Shown here in pieces: positions 26,109 through 34,486 of a stretch of DNA of 64,000 nt. The notes under the pieces were generated by a model. It was not told the DNA's origin, did no database searches, and saw only the letters and a program-made list of their open reading frames with translations. The stretch is from Pontibacter silvestris. Lineage in GTDB: Bacteria > Bacteroidota > Bacteroidia > Cytophagales > Hymenobacteraceae. Both the position numbers and the translations under genes were made by a program. The stretch spans positions 1-64,000 of the forward strand of contig NZ_JAJJWI010000021.1 of the NCBI RefSeq assembly GCF_020907275.1, written 5' to 3'. How positions within the stretch are numbered: the stretch's first letter is position 1; each line of letters begins with the position of its first letter.

Positions 26109-27830
26109 ATGATGATAACGAAGGCTATGGAAGAAGTAGAGCAAGGGCTTTTTAACAGGGAGTTCCTCGACAAATGGTATAGCAATTACAAAAAGCTGGA
26201 GGCTTTCAATAAACAGAAAGATTCCGGTGCCGGTTATATAGATGAGGAGTTGGCGCAGTGGGTGGGAATCCAGCAGCGCATCAAGTACATGCTTCCTGGT
26301 GAACTGAAGGATAAACTCGCAGCGCTTCATCTGAACTTTGAAGATAATGCAAGCTCATGGGAGCCTATGTACAGGCAGCTGGCGAGTTTTGTAAAAGAAA
26401 AGGGGCACGCTTATCTGCCTGACGATCAAAAATACGAACAGCTAAAGGACTGGCAGATCAGGCAAATACTAAATAAAAGGCTCCTGTCAGAAAGCCAGTT
26501 TCAGCGACTAGATGACCTTGGAGTTGACTGGGAGATGCCCATCAGCAGAGACCATCGGTGGGAGTTGATGTTTTCCAGGCTAAAAGATTTCCATAAAACC
26601 TTTGGCCATAGCAGAGTGCCACAGAAGTGGGCAAAAGATAAGCAGTTGGCCAACTGGATAGGGGTACAGCGGAGAACACACTCGCAAAACAAGATGCGGC
26701 AGGATCGGGAGCGCAAGCTTAATACCCTGGGCTTTGTTTGGCATGTTCAGGAGCAATATGATTCTCAGTGGGAGGATTTTTTTCAGCAGTTGGTCTCCTT
26801 CCACAAAAAACACGGCCATTACAGGGTGCCTGGTAAATATGAGAAGCTGGTAAGCTGGATAGAGCGACAGAGGACATCCAGGACAAATAACCTTTTGCCT
26901 GCAGAGCGGGAAAGGCGTCTTAATGATATAGGCTTTACCTGGAGTTTTAAAGAAATCAAAAAGAGAAGCTGGGAGGATAAGTACCGACAGCTGTCTGCCT
27001 ACAGAAAAAGATATGGGCACAGTTTTGTGCCTGTCAATTATAAGGAGAACAAGTCGCTTGGTACTTGGGTAGCTTCCCAAAGGTGGCTGGAGGCAAAGGG
27101 TAAGCTCTCGGCAGCAAAGAAGAAGAAGCTGGATGAGTTGGATTTTGTATGGAGCAAAGATACGCAACTCCAACTGCAGTCTGTCTATGACACGCAGTGG
27201 GAGGCCAGCTTTGAGAAGCTGAAGACATACAGGCAGGAGCATGGCACCTGTCAGGTTTCTCTAAAGGTAGACCGGGTACTGCAGCGGTGGACACGCTGGC
27301 AGCGCATCCTTTTTTACCAGGGTAAGTTGTCACAGGAGCGCATCGACAGGCTTAATGAAATTAGATTTCCATGGAGTGTGCAGGAGGGCTACTGGATGAG
27401 GATGTATGATGCCCTGGCTAATTATAAAAAGAAGTTTGGTCATACGCGTGTACCTTTCAGGTGGGCTCCTAACCCACAACTAGCGGCATGGGTGTATAGG
27501 GTGAAAAAGAATAAGAAGGAACTGACACCTCAAAAAGTGGAGCTACTGAACAGGATCGGCTTCGACTGGGCCTTGCGCCAAAGGAAAGTGCTTCCGTGGA
27601 AGGTGATGTATGAAAGACTTGTTGCTTTTAAAAAGGAATATGGTCATGCACGTGTGCCGGTAAAATGGAGAAAGGATCCAAAGCTGGGCAAGTGGGTCAG
27701 CAGAATGCGACAGGAAAGAGAAAGGTTAGATTCAGAACGTGTTTCTCTTTTGGAAGCAGTAGACTTTGACTGGGGACGGAAGTTTAAATCGGAAAATTCT
27801 ACACAAGTTGCAAAAGAACCTTTTCAATAA
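26109..27830 (+). CDS. Stand-alone array of eight helicase-associated (HA) domains
   Basis: A 573-residue basic, Trp-rich protein built almost wholly of about eight repeats of 60-68 residues matching the helicase-associated domain (PF03457). Each repeat has the pattern W(E/K)..(Y/F)..L..(Y/F/H)(K/R)...GH..(V/L)P, then L..W(V/I)..(Q/R)R, then (L/I)..(L/I).(F/V).W. Unit starts lie near residues 21, 84, 150, 217, 283, 356, 422 and 486. Repeats 1 and 6 are most diverged (the GH..VP core reads GAGYI or GTCQVS). HA domains normally follow a DEAD/DEAH helicase and are predicted to bind nucleic acid; no helicase motor is present here or nearby. Nucleic-acid binding is inference. The adjacent IS remnant hints at an unstable locus. 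Confidence 0.85.
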   Translation: MMITKAMEEVEQGLFNREFLDKWYSNYKKLEAFNKQKDSGAGYIDEELAQWVGIQQRIKYMLPGELKDKLAALHLNFEDNASSWEPMYRQLASFVKEKGHAYLPDDQKYEQLKDWQIRQILNKRLLSESQFQRLDDLGVDWEMPISRDHRWELMFSRLKDFHKTFGHSRVPQKWAKDKQLANWIGVQRRTHSQNKMRQDRERKLNTLGFVWHVQEQYDSQWEDFFQQLVSFHKKHGHYRVPGKYEKLVSWIERQRTSRTNNLLPAERERRLNDIGFTWSFKEIKKRSWEDKYRQLSAYRKRYGHSFVPVNYKENKSLGTWVASQRWLEAKGKLSAAKKKKLDELDFVWSKDTQLQLQSVYDTQWEASFEKLKTYRQEHGTCQVSLKVDRVLQRWTRWQRILFYQGKLSQERIDRLNEIRFPWSVQEGYWMRMYDALANYKKKFGHTRVPFRWAPNPQLAAWVYRVKKNKKELTPQKVELLNRIGFDWALRQRKVLPWKVMYERLVAFKKEYGHARVPVKWRKDPKLGKWVSRMRQERERLDSERVSLLEAVDFDWGRKFKSENSTQVAKEPFQ

Positions 27831-27941
27831 AATGTACTAGCTCTGATATTTAGAGTTGTTATCTTTAATTGGAGGGATTTAGCTTGAAAATATATGCCTT
27901 CATGAGTAAGAGCGATCTCGTATTTTGTCTTTTCAAAAGAG

Positions 27942-28292
27942 TATTATGCCAAAGGGGCTGTAAGGAAGATGGCAGGGGAGTTAGGGATAAACCCATCACA
28001 TAGGATAAGTAAATATCTCTGGAAGCAAAACTCACTTAGTGACCCTCCGCAGGTTGCAAATTTGACAGAAGAACGAAGAACAGTAAGAAACTGAAGGAAA
28101 TGGAGGAGGGGCAATTCGAAAGGGAAGAATATCCTGGAAAAGGCAATGAACATTTTGCAGGATATTCAAATTCATAAAAGATCATCGAAACCAGTCTACT
28201 GCATGTGCTGGTACTAAAGTTGAGCACTAATACCCCATCAGGCTGAGCGAACTGAAAGAATAGATATGAGGGCTTTTTCAGAAAAAAAGCCC
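27942..28292 (+). pseudogene. Decayed IS3-family transposase (orfA/orfB remnant)
   Basis: From 27942 the frame reads YYAKGAVRKMAGELGINPSH then RISKYLWKQNS, the helix-turn-helix of IS3-type OrfA, up to a stop at 28092. A second frame carries KKLKEMEEG. The first frame then resumes with ILEKAMNIL (28131-28157), the leucine-rich OrfA end. FIKDHRNQ at 28171-28194 resembles an OrfB N-terminus. Several frameshifts and stops show it is dead. A 9-base hairpin GGGCTTTTT/AAAAAGCCC (28270-28278/28284-28292) ends the recognisable part. No catalytic DDE part or terminal inverted repeats are seen. Confidence 0.55.
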
Positions 28293-28568
28293 GTGTGACC
28301 TACAGACTTCAATCCTATGATGTGCTTTTTGCCAGTATGAAAGCCTGTCCTAAGTAAACTATCGCTGCTATCAGCTTTTGCTTTGTCTCAATTAAAGGAA
28401 ACAATTGATTTGCTAAATCATCAGCGCCTCTACGCAGTTTATTTGCTATAGAAGGTACTAATAAACGCTTTCAATGACGCTTATCAGTACCATCAGTACT
28501 TATTACTAGAAAGACGTTGGATACCTATTACTTCTTTGAAACTTAACAGGTAGTCTCGCACTTGTATC
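28293..28568. other. Non-coding spacer after the IS remnant
   Basis: No gene, hairpin or repeat that I can support. It may include further decayed element sequence without recognisable protein similarity. Confidence 0.3.
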
Positions 28569-29027
28569 TTAGCTAATGATTTTTACATTTATAGCGTTCA
28601 GGCCTTTCAGTCCTTTTTCAACTTCAAAATTGACTTTATCGTTTTCCTTTATCGGGCCTGCGAGTTCGTTCTGATGAACGAAAATACTTTCCTGTGTTTC
28701 GTGGTCTTTGATAAAACCATAACCTTTAGACGTATTAAAGAAAGTCACTGTTCCTTTTCTGATCAAATCGGCCGGGTTGAGTTCCTCTTGCTTGGAAACA
28801 CCAATTTGTATGTCTTCCTGCTTTACTACTTTCTTTTTCTTTGTTGGATCCGGAGGAGTAGAAGTTATATTGCCTTCGTCATCTACATAGGCAAGCATTT
28901 CATCTATACCCTTACCCTTATTAGAATTAGTTTTCCGGTCTTCTTTCTTTTGCTCTTTGTCCTGTCTTTTCTTTAGTTTCTTCTTTTCTTTTTCTTTTTT
29001 ACTGAAGGTTTCTTGTGATCTACCCAT
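28569..29027 (-). CDS. Cold-shock-domain protein with a long charged N-terminal extension
   Basis: 152 residues. The C-terminal 65 form a cold-shock domain: RKGTVTFFNTSKGYGFIKD contains RNP1 (KGYGFI), and SIFVHQNEL contains RNP2, ending GLKGLNAINVKIIS. It would bind single-stranded RNA or DNA. The first 55 residues are an almost pure Lys/Glu/Asp/Arg tract (EKEKKKLKKRQDKEQKKEDRK), a likely disordered nucleic-acid-contacting arm. A linker with acidic and Pro residues joins the two. This two-part form recurs in Bacteroidota next to short Csp genes, as here. It probably acts as an RNA chaperone. Confidence 0.88.
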   Translation of the reverse strand: MGRSQETFSKKEKEKKKLKKRQDKEQKKEDRKTNSNKGKGIDEMLAYVDDEGNITSTPPDPTKKKKVVKQEDIQIGVSKQEELNPADLIRKGTVTFFNTSKGYGFIKDHETQESIFVHQNELAGPIKENDKVNFEVEKGLKGLNAINVKIIS

Positions 29028-29099
29028 AAATGTGTTCTTGGTCTTTGATGTTATTAAGTACTATATTTTTCAAGCTTACTATTCGCTTTTTTATGATAA

Positions 29100-29324
29100 T
29101 TAGCGGAATAAGAAATTTGTGCCGTTGCGTATCCACTTCTCAAAGAAGTTATTGTCATTAAATTCGCCTGATAACAGTTCTGCTTCAGCAGTGCTATTGC
29201 TGGAACGAGAACTCATAAAGCTTTGTAAAGAGTCCTGGTTATTTGGCACCCATTCCTGTCCCTTCTTTAGGGCTATGCACAGGTACTCACGTGTGATGGT
29301 GTCAACTAGGTATTTTCTATTCAT
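29100..29324 (-). CDS. Small hypothetical protein between two cold-shock genes
   Basis: A 74-residue polar protein of unknown family, with a central Ser/Asn-rich stretch (SFMSSRSSNSTAEAE) and an aromatic C-terminus (FFEKWIRNGTNFLFR). It lies on the same strand as the flanking cold-shock genes, 72 bases before one and separated from the other by a terminator. Co-regulation with the longer cold-shock gene is possible. Coding status rests on a clean ATG and position only. Confidence 0.45.
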   Translation of the reverse strand: MNRKYLVDTITREYLCIALKKGQEWVPNNQDSLQSFMSSRSSNSTAEAELLSGEFNDNNFFEKWIRNGTNFLFR

Positions 29325-29398
29325 TGAAGTAAGCTGAAGATTTTATAATAATAGAAACTGGAACAGGGGATTTTAGAAAAGTCCACCTGTAAGTAAAT

Positions 29399-29428
29399 AA
29401 AAAAGCCTTACTCTTGTAAGGCTTTTTT
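29399..29428 (-). terminator. Terminator after the short cold-shock gene
   Basis: AAAAAAGCCTTAC (29399-29411) pairs with GTAAGGCTTTTTT (29416-29428) around a 4-base loop, giving a T tract on the minus strand. Confidence 0.88.
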
Positions 29429-29466
29429 ATTAATGATATAAGTCATTAACGACTTGTATATTGTAA

Positions 29467-29658
29467 CTAAGCGCGTTTTACGTTAACTGCGTTTAAGCCT
29501 TTTCTTCCTTCTTGCAGGTCAAAAGTTACCTCGTCGTTTTCTCTGATCTCATGTACCAGTCCAGATACGTGTACGAAGTACTCCTGATCTGAATTTGTTT
29601 CTTTGATGAACCCGAACCCTTTCAGGTCATTAAAGAATTTTACTGTTCCGTTATTCAT
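29467..29658 (-). CDS. Cold-shock protein (CspA family)
   Basis: A 63-residue single cold-shock domain: NGTVKFFNDLKGFGFIKET with RNP1 (KGFGFI), EYFVHVSGL as RNP2, and the C-terminal GRKGLNAVNVKRA. It acts as an RNA chaperone that melts secondary structure and is usually cold- or stationary-phase-induced. It is highly similar in its C-terminal end to the longer cold-shock protein downstream. An inverted repeat in its upstream leader (29673-29703) may take part in regulation. It has its own terminator. Confidence 0.95.
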   Translation of the reverse strand: MNNGTVKFFNDLKGFGFIKETNSDQEYFVHVSGLVHEIRENDEVTFDLQEGRKGLNAVNVKRA

Positions 29659-29672
29659 GTTATGTTGTTTAT

Positions 29673-29703
29673 TATATACCCACTACATTTTATATGGTAT
29701 ATA
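29673..29703 (-). promoter_or_regulatory. Leader stem-loop upstream of the cold-shock gene
   Basis: TATATACC (29673-29680) is the exact complement of GGTATATA (29696-29703), with a 15-base loop, 15-45 bases before the start codon. A weak AU-rich hairpin at this position could respond to temperature; this is inference. Confidence 0.4.
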
Positions 29704-30411
29704 TGTTCAATATTTTTTACAATATACGAAAAAAAATTTACAATTCCGGTTAAAATCTGATAAACATTAAAGCTATAGTAAAAGCCATTGGAGCAATTTA
29801 GGAGATATGTTCCGGAAGGCATTTGCTGTTTTTGTATGAGAAGAGTGAGGTGTAAAAGGCCTCTGCATACTATTTTGCGCTATGACTCGTTTATTATATT
29901 AAGACAAAAATATTACCTGATGAGGTTATAGGTTTGAATATTCCTGAATACAAATAAAGCTGCGTAGAAATTAAGTTTTTCATTATTTTTAAACTATATT
30001 GTATATTGGTATGTTTAATAAGAGATCCCTGCCTTATTGTTGGCCTGGTAAGCGGGAAAGTTAAATTAAATACCTTTCTGTTTCTTATAAACTAATTTGA
30101 TTAAGAGGTCAGTGAGCAGAATGACCAACGTGTTTAAAGTAAATTTATACTGGCATGTTTTTAGCTTTAACAATATAATAATCTGCAATCTGGCTTTTAT
30201 AATTTATTCGCAGAGTGATTTCTTTTAACTTTGAAGAAATCAACTACTTTATCCTAACCGGAGTACGCCCTCACATTCCATTCTGGCAAAAGAAGGTTCT
30301 TTAATTTTATTTTTTTATTTTCTGATTCATGTTGTTACAGTGATTGAGGCCCTGGAATTACAAAATCAAGAAGTTCTTCCATTGTTTATTTACCTCAGTC
30401 AAAAAATTAAT
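29704..30411. other. Intergenic region between cold-shock and desaturase genes
   Basis: About 700 AT-rich bases without a supported gene. The desaturase frame is open back to a GTG at 30340, but family similarity begins at the ATG at 30412. No match to the promoter consensus with proper spacing was seen. Confidence 0.35.
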
Positions 30412-31551
30412 ATGTCACAAAAAGTAAAATTCATAAACACAAATAAGTCAGCATTCTTTGCTACTACCCGCAAAAGAGTTGATGCTTACTTCAAAGAAAG
30501 AGAAGCATCCAAAAATGCAAACAGATTGATGTGGATAAAGGGGGTATTCTTTTTAGCAGGCTTCTTCTCGCTGTATTTGCTTATACTTTCTGGGTGGTTC
30601 GGTGCTTTGGCCATGCTTGGAATGGCTTTAGTACTTGGTGCATTTGCTGCTTTTATCGGTTTTAACATTTGCCACGATGCCATACACGGTTCTTTTTCCA
30701 AAAACAGTAAGATAAACAAAGGCCTTAGCTACCTGTTCTACCTTATTGGTGCCAACCCTTACTTGTGGAATATTTCGCATAATATTGTACACCATACCTT
30801 TACCAATATACCAGGGCATGATGAGGACATTGAAGTTGCGCCAGGCCTGATTCGGTTAGATGAAAGTGAAAAGGTAAATAAAATACAGCGTTATCAGCAT
30901 CTTTATGCCTTCTGGTTATATGGGCTTGCTTCTCTTTCCTGGGTACTTCGAAAGGATTATGTAAAGTTTTTTCAGAAACAGATTGGGCAACATAGTGCTA
31001 AGCATCCAAAACAAGAATACTTTAATTTATTTTTTTATAAGATATTACACTACTTTATTTTTATTGGAGTACCCTTACTAGTGTTAAACCTCACATGGTG
31101 GCAAGCAGCTATTGGCTTCCTGGTTATGCACTTGGCTGAAGGCGTTGTAATGGGTTTAGTGTTCCAGTTGGCTCACGTAGTAGAAGGTACTGATTTTCCG
31201 GTACCTAATGAACAAGGAAATGTGGAGGAAGCATGGGCAGAGCACCAAATGAGAACAACTGCCAATTTTGCTCCTAAAAGTGCTGTGGCAAGTTTCTTTC
31301 TTGGAGGGCTGAACAGGCAGATTGAACACCACCTTTTCCCAAAGGTCTGCCATATACATTATCCAGCCATTTCTGTAATTGTGAGACAAACTGCTGAAGA
31401 ATTTAACTTACCTTATATTGAATGCCCTACTTTCTTTTCCGCTATCCAGTCTCATTACCGAATACTCAGGAAACTAGGTAAAGAAGCATATGCGGCGCAG
31501 CAAACAAATGCTGCTATGCAGATGAATAGACGGGCGTTAGAACAAGCTTAA
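30412..31551 (+). CDS. Membrane fatty-acid desaturase
   Basis: Di-iron desaturase that introduces a double bond into membrane acyl chains, raising fluidity. Histidine boxes are in order: HDAIHG, HNIVHH and the front-end type QIEHHLFPKVCH. Hydrophobic pairs lie at about residues 42-85 and 210-255. The QIEHH third box resembles delta-5/delta-6-type front-end desaturases, but no cytochrome b5 domain is fused, so an external ferredoxin or cytochrome must donate electrons. The start ATG at 30412 gives MSQKVKFINTNKSAFF. Its place beside two cold-shock genes fits a cold response. A very stable hairpin follows. Confidence 0.92.
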   Translation: MSQKVKFINTNKSAFFATTRKRVDAYFKEREASKNANRLMWIKGVFFLAGFFSLYLLILSGWFGALAMLGMALVLGAFAAFIGFNICHDAIHGSFSKNSKINKGLSYLFYLIGANPYLWNISHNIVHHTFTNIPGHDEDIEVAPGLIRLDESEKVNKIQRYQHLYAFWLYGLASLSWVLRKDYVKFFQKQIGQHSAKHPKQEYFNLFFYKILHYFIFIGVPLLVLNLTWWQAAIGFLVMHLAEGVVMGLVFQLAHVVEGTDFPVPNEQGNVEEAWAEHQMRTTANFAPKSAVASFFLGGLNRQIEHHLFPKVCHIHYPAISVIVRQTAEEFNLPYIECPTFFSAIQSHYRILRKLGKEAYAAQQTNAAMQMNRRALEQA

Positions 31552-31646
31552 GCATAAGTCGAGGTACATACAAGTAAGCTTCAGTTACATACAAAAATGT
31601 AAAGACGAAGTAGGAGTAAAGCACTGACAGTCAGATTTTTTCTGGC

Positions 31647-31692
31647 AAACACGACGGCCTCTCTGGCAACTGCCAGAGAGGCCGTCGTGTTT
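31647..31692 (+). terminator. Very stable hairpin after the desaturase gene
   Basis: A perfect 22-base inverted repeat (31647-31668 and 31671-31692) with only a 2-base loop and a GC-rich core, GACGGCCTCTCTGGCA. The T tract is short (TTT), but position and stability fit termination or 3'-end protection. Confidence 0.8.
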
Positions 31693-32319
31693 AAGTATTA
31701 ATGTGGTTAGTCTTAAAGCTGTTTACTGCTAACAATTGTCGATTTTCTGTTGGCTAAACAGAGGGTTTGGCAACATTCATTAGAGTCATACTCTTTTCTT
31801 CTTCTGGAAATTAAGCTGTAGCTTTTGCCGCTGACTTAAACTTTATATCTCATTTGCCTTTCACATTCTTTGTGCTACCTGTTTACATTAGTACTTTAAA
31901 ATAAGAGGTTTTGTAGTGAAAGAAAAGTTTGTTTTAAACTAAGTTCCATCAATCTACAAATGATTTGTTGGAAACGTTAGAACCTTGAATGCGTTGAATA
32001 GAATGTCACGCTAGTAGAATCTCTTTGTGAAGATGCAAACTAGAAATCCTTGTAAAACATATGGATAACTCTTTCAGTCCGCTGTACATATTACATATAT
32101 GGGAGAGATTTGAAAGATTAACAAGTTTGCAGGAGCAGATAACCAAAATTTCTAGCTGAAATAGGAAAAGAATAGCAGACTAAAATAGCCTTATACATAA
32201 CAGTTTAGCAGCTACATTACATTTTTCTCCAATATGATGGGTATTGTTCTGCAAAATCGAAGTATTTGCTAGTCGTGCACTTAAAAGGAAAATCACCAAT
32301 AGAACCGAACAAAACAACT
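31693..32319. other. Intergenic region before the aldo/keto reductase
   Basis: About 625 bases with no supported gene, hairpin or repeat. The reductase frame is open back to 32266, but similarity starts at the ATG at 32320. Confidence 0.35.
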
Positions 32320-33177
32320 ATGGCAAACACAACATTGAAACAAACTTACTCTCTGGGAGGAGATTTAACGATAAACAGAATGGGTTACGGTGCCATGCGT
32401 ATTACAGGCGAAGGCATCTGGGGGCCACCTGAAGACAGGGATGAAGCTATCCGCGTTTTAAAGAGAGCTTTAGAATTGGGTATCAACTTTATAGATACAG
32501 CTGATAGCTATGGCCCGAACGTTTCCGAGGAGTTAATTGCAGAAGCACTTCACCCGTATCCGAAAGATTTAATGATCGCTACAAAAGGTGGCTTACTACG
32601 CACCGGGCCGAATGAGTGGCCTGTCAACTCACATCCTGATCACTTAAAAGAAGCACTGGAGGGGAGCTTGCAGCGCCTAAAGCTTGATAAAATTGATTTG
32701 TATCAGCTACACCGTGTTGACCCTGAAGTGCCGTTTGAAAAATCGCTTGAGTTTTTACAAAATGCACAAGAGCAGGGGCTTATAAAGCATATAGGCCTTT
32801 CAGAAGTCTCAGTAGAGCAAATTAAGAAAGCTCAGGAATACGTGAAAGTTGTTTCAGTGCAGAATATGTACAGTGTAGATAACCGCAAATGGGAAGCCGA
32901 GCTGGAATACTGCGAACAGAACAATCTGGCTTTCATACCTTGGTTTCCGTTGGGTGGAGATAACCAGGAGGCACTCGATAAACTGACGCAGATTGGGGAG
33001 AAGCATAATGCATCAGTGCATCAGATTGCCTTAAGCTGGCTTTTGCACCGCTCTCCGAATATTTTGCTTATTCCTGGTACTTCTAAAGTAAAACACCTGG
33101 AGGAAAATTATAAAGCTGCTTCCATTGCGCTTTCACAGGAAGATATGGATGATCTGGAGAAATTTAAAGCTTCATAA
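32320..33177 (+). CDS. Aldo/keto reductase
   Basis: NAD(P)H-dependent reductase of the AKR superfamily with an (alpha/beta)8 barrel. The catalytic tetrad is visible: Asp and Tyr in FIDTADSYGPNVSE, Lys in MIATKGGL and His in DLYQLHRVDP. The cofactor phosphate-binding segment IPGTSKVKHLEEN lies near the C-terminus. At 285 residues it belongs to the shorter AKR group, similar to YeaE/YdbC-type oxidoreductases. The start ATG at 32320 gives MANTTLKQTYSLGG. It has a strong shared terminator. The substrate is not predictable. Confidence 0.9.
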   Translation: MANTTLKQTYSLGGDLTINRMGYGAMRITGEGIWGPPEDRDEAIRVLKRALELGINFIDTADSYGPNVSEELIAEALHPYPKDLMIATKGGLLRTGPNEWPVNSHPDHLKEALEGSLQRLKLDKIDLYQLHRVDPEVPFEKSLEFLQNAQEQGLIKHIGLSEVSVEQIKKAQEYVKVVSVQNMYSVDNRKWEAELEYCEQNNLAFIPWFPLGGDNQEALDKLTQIGEKHNASVHQIALSWLLHRSPNILLIPGTSKVKHLEENYKAASIALSQEDMDDLEKFKAS

Positions 33178-33200
33178 GCTTAGTTCATTCTGGAACGATC

Positions 33201-33249
33201 ATGAAGAGCGGTAGTAAAACCTGTAGAGGCTTTTACTACCGCTCTTCAT
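33201..33249. terminator. Bidirectional terminator between aldo/keto reductase and BLUF genes
   Basis: A perfect 19-base inverted repeat: ATGAAGAGCGGTAGTAAAA (33201-33219) and its complement (33231-33249). The two genes converge on it. Confidence 0.8.
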
Positions 33250-33269
33250 TTATGCTGAAACCTGTTTAT

Positions 33270-33713
33270 TTAAATAAGGTCAGTATTAAGAATATTGTGT
33301 GTAACAAAGTGTTTCAGAACTGTTACAACTGATTCTTCATCCTTTTCTGGCAAGAAACCGAAAAAAGCATCCTCTGTTGGGTCTACATAGTTTTGATAAT
33401 GAGAAAACTCTTCCTTTGATGTTGTTGCAAAGCCCATGTACCACTCCGAGAACAGCCTATCCTTGATCTCGCCATCAGCCAGTTTTATAATGTTTTGGTG
33501 GTGGTAGTCCTTCGTTATTTTATCGAATAGTTTATGGACATTTTCTTTTTCTCCTTCGATTTCCTGAATGTAGCGTTCCTTACCATAAAGTAATAAACCT
33601 GTAATGTTATAATAAGATGTGTTCTTACGGTAATAGGAAAGCATTGACTTAAGTTTGTTTTCATCTAAAGGTACAGTTGCCTTACTGACATACATAATAT
33701 GGTACATGGACAT
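33270..33713 (-). CDS. BLUF-domain blue-light sensor
   Basis: A 147-residue stand-alone BLUF photoreceptor that binds FAD and switches on blue light. Photocycle residues are all present: Tyr8 (in IMYVSKAT), Asn31 (in YYRKNTSYYNITG), Gln50 (in ERYIQEIEG), and Trp91 and Met93 (in SEWYMGF). The fold signature ITGLLLY is clear. The C-terminal 50 residues form the usual capping helices with no effector domain (no EAL or cyclase), so it must signal through a partner protein. No partner is adjacent: neighbours are an aldo/keto reductase and the SUF operon. Confidence 0.92.
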   Translation of the reverse strand: MSMYHIMYVSKATVPLDENKLKSMLSYYRKNTSYYNITGLLLYGKERYIQEIEGEKENVHKLFDKITKDYHHQNIIKLADGEIKDRLFSEWYMGFATTSKEEFSHYQNYVDPTEDAFFGFLPEKDEESVVTVLKHFVTHNILNTDLI

Positions 33714-34069
33714 GAGGTAAACTAGCTGGTTTTGTTAGGGACTTTAAGAATATTGTATTTTTTGCAGAGAGTATACTGTAATTGCTAATTAAAGTTATAA
33801 CTGTAAATATTAATGTTTAAATGGTTAAGCAATCATATTTTGATTTTGCATTAGACATTACATATGGACTGAGGTTTAAGAGTAGAACAAAAAAAGAGAA
33901 CTTTGGCTACGGATGAGGCTTGTGCGTTAGTTGATGTAAGTATTGCTAGTACAAGGCAGCAGGCCTTTCGTCTGAGCCAGTAGATCGATCAGCTTATGAT
34001 GAAACTAATTGAGAAATTACACTGCCAGTAGAGCTGCTTGTAAAATGTAGTAAAGCTGAAGCTTTAAAT
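33714..34069. other. Intergenic region with coding-like relic
   Basis: No intact gene. A stretch around 33900-34031 on the plus strand reads RTLATDEACALVDVSIASTR with a following QQAFRLSQ before a stop, then more coding-like sequence (IDQLMMKLIEKLH). It may be a decayed gene, but I recognise no family. Confidence 0.25.
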
Positions 34070-34116
34070 AGAAAACCCTGTTCTATTTCCTATCTGAAAA
34101 AAGAACAGGGTTTTCT
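34070..34116 (-). terminator. Terminator of the SUF operon
   Basis: AGAAAACCCTGTTCT (34070-34084) pairs with AGAACAGGGTTTTCT (34102-34116), 47 bases after the last SUF gene on the minus strand. Confidence 0.8.
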
Positions 34117-34163
34117 ACTTAAAGTTAAGCTTAATGCTAAAGCTGGAATAAGACTTTTCTATA

Positions 34164-34475
34164 TTACAGAAAGCCTAACTCCAGCTTTGCTTCTTCACTC
34201 ATCATGTCTCTGGTCCAGGGTGGGTCGAAAGTCAGCATTACGTAAGCATCTTCTACTCCTTCAATAGCCTCCAGTTTTTGTTGTACCTCAAACATAATGT
34301 CGTCAGCTACAGGGCAGGCTGGAGCCGTTAAAGTCATAGTTACGCGTACATTTTTGCCCTCTTCTACCTTTATCTCATACACTAGACCGAGGTCATAGAT
34401 GTTTACCGGAATCTCCGGGTCATGCACTGTTCTGAGTGCTTCTTCAACTTTATCCCTTATTGCTGCTGAGTTCAT
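34164..34475 (-). CDS. DUF59/MIP18-family Fe-S assembly protein (SufT-like)
   Basis: A 103-residue protein of the PaaD/MIP18 family that assists Fe-S cluster maturation or transfer. Characteristic segments are the N-terminal VHDPEIPVNIYDLGLVYEI and TLTAPACPVADD, whose Cys can hold a labile cluster, then TFDPPWTRDMMSEEAKLELG. It is the last gene of the SUF operon, 11 bases after sufE, which supports the role. It lacks the longer N-terminal extension of SufT proper. Confidence 0.9.
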   Translation of the reverse strand: MNSAAIRDKVEEALRTVHDPEIPVNIYDLGLVYEIKVEEGKNVRVTMTLTAPACPVADDIMFEVQQKLEAIEGVEDAYVMLTFDPPWTRDMMSEEAKLELGFL

Positions 34476-34486
34476 AAAATTACACG

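Noticed and set aside
26580..27242. 220-codon open frame antisense to the HA-repeat gene
   Set aside because: Complement of the repeats; the forward frame has the conserved Trp/GH/VP pattern.
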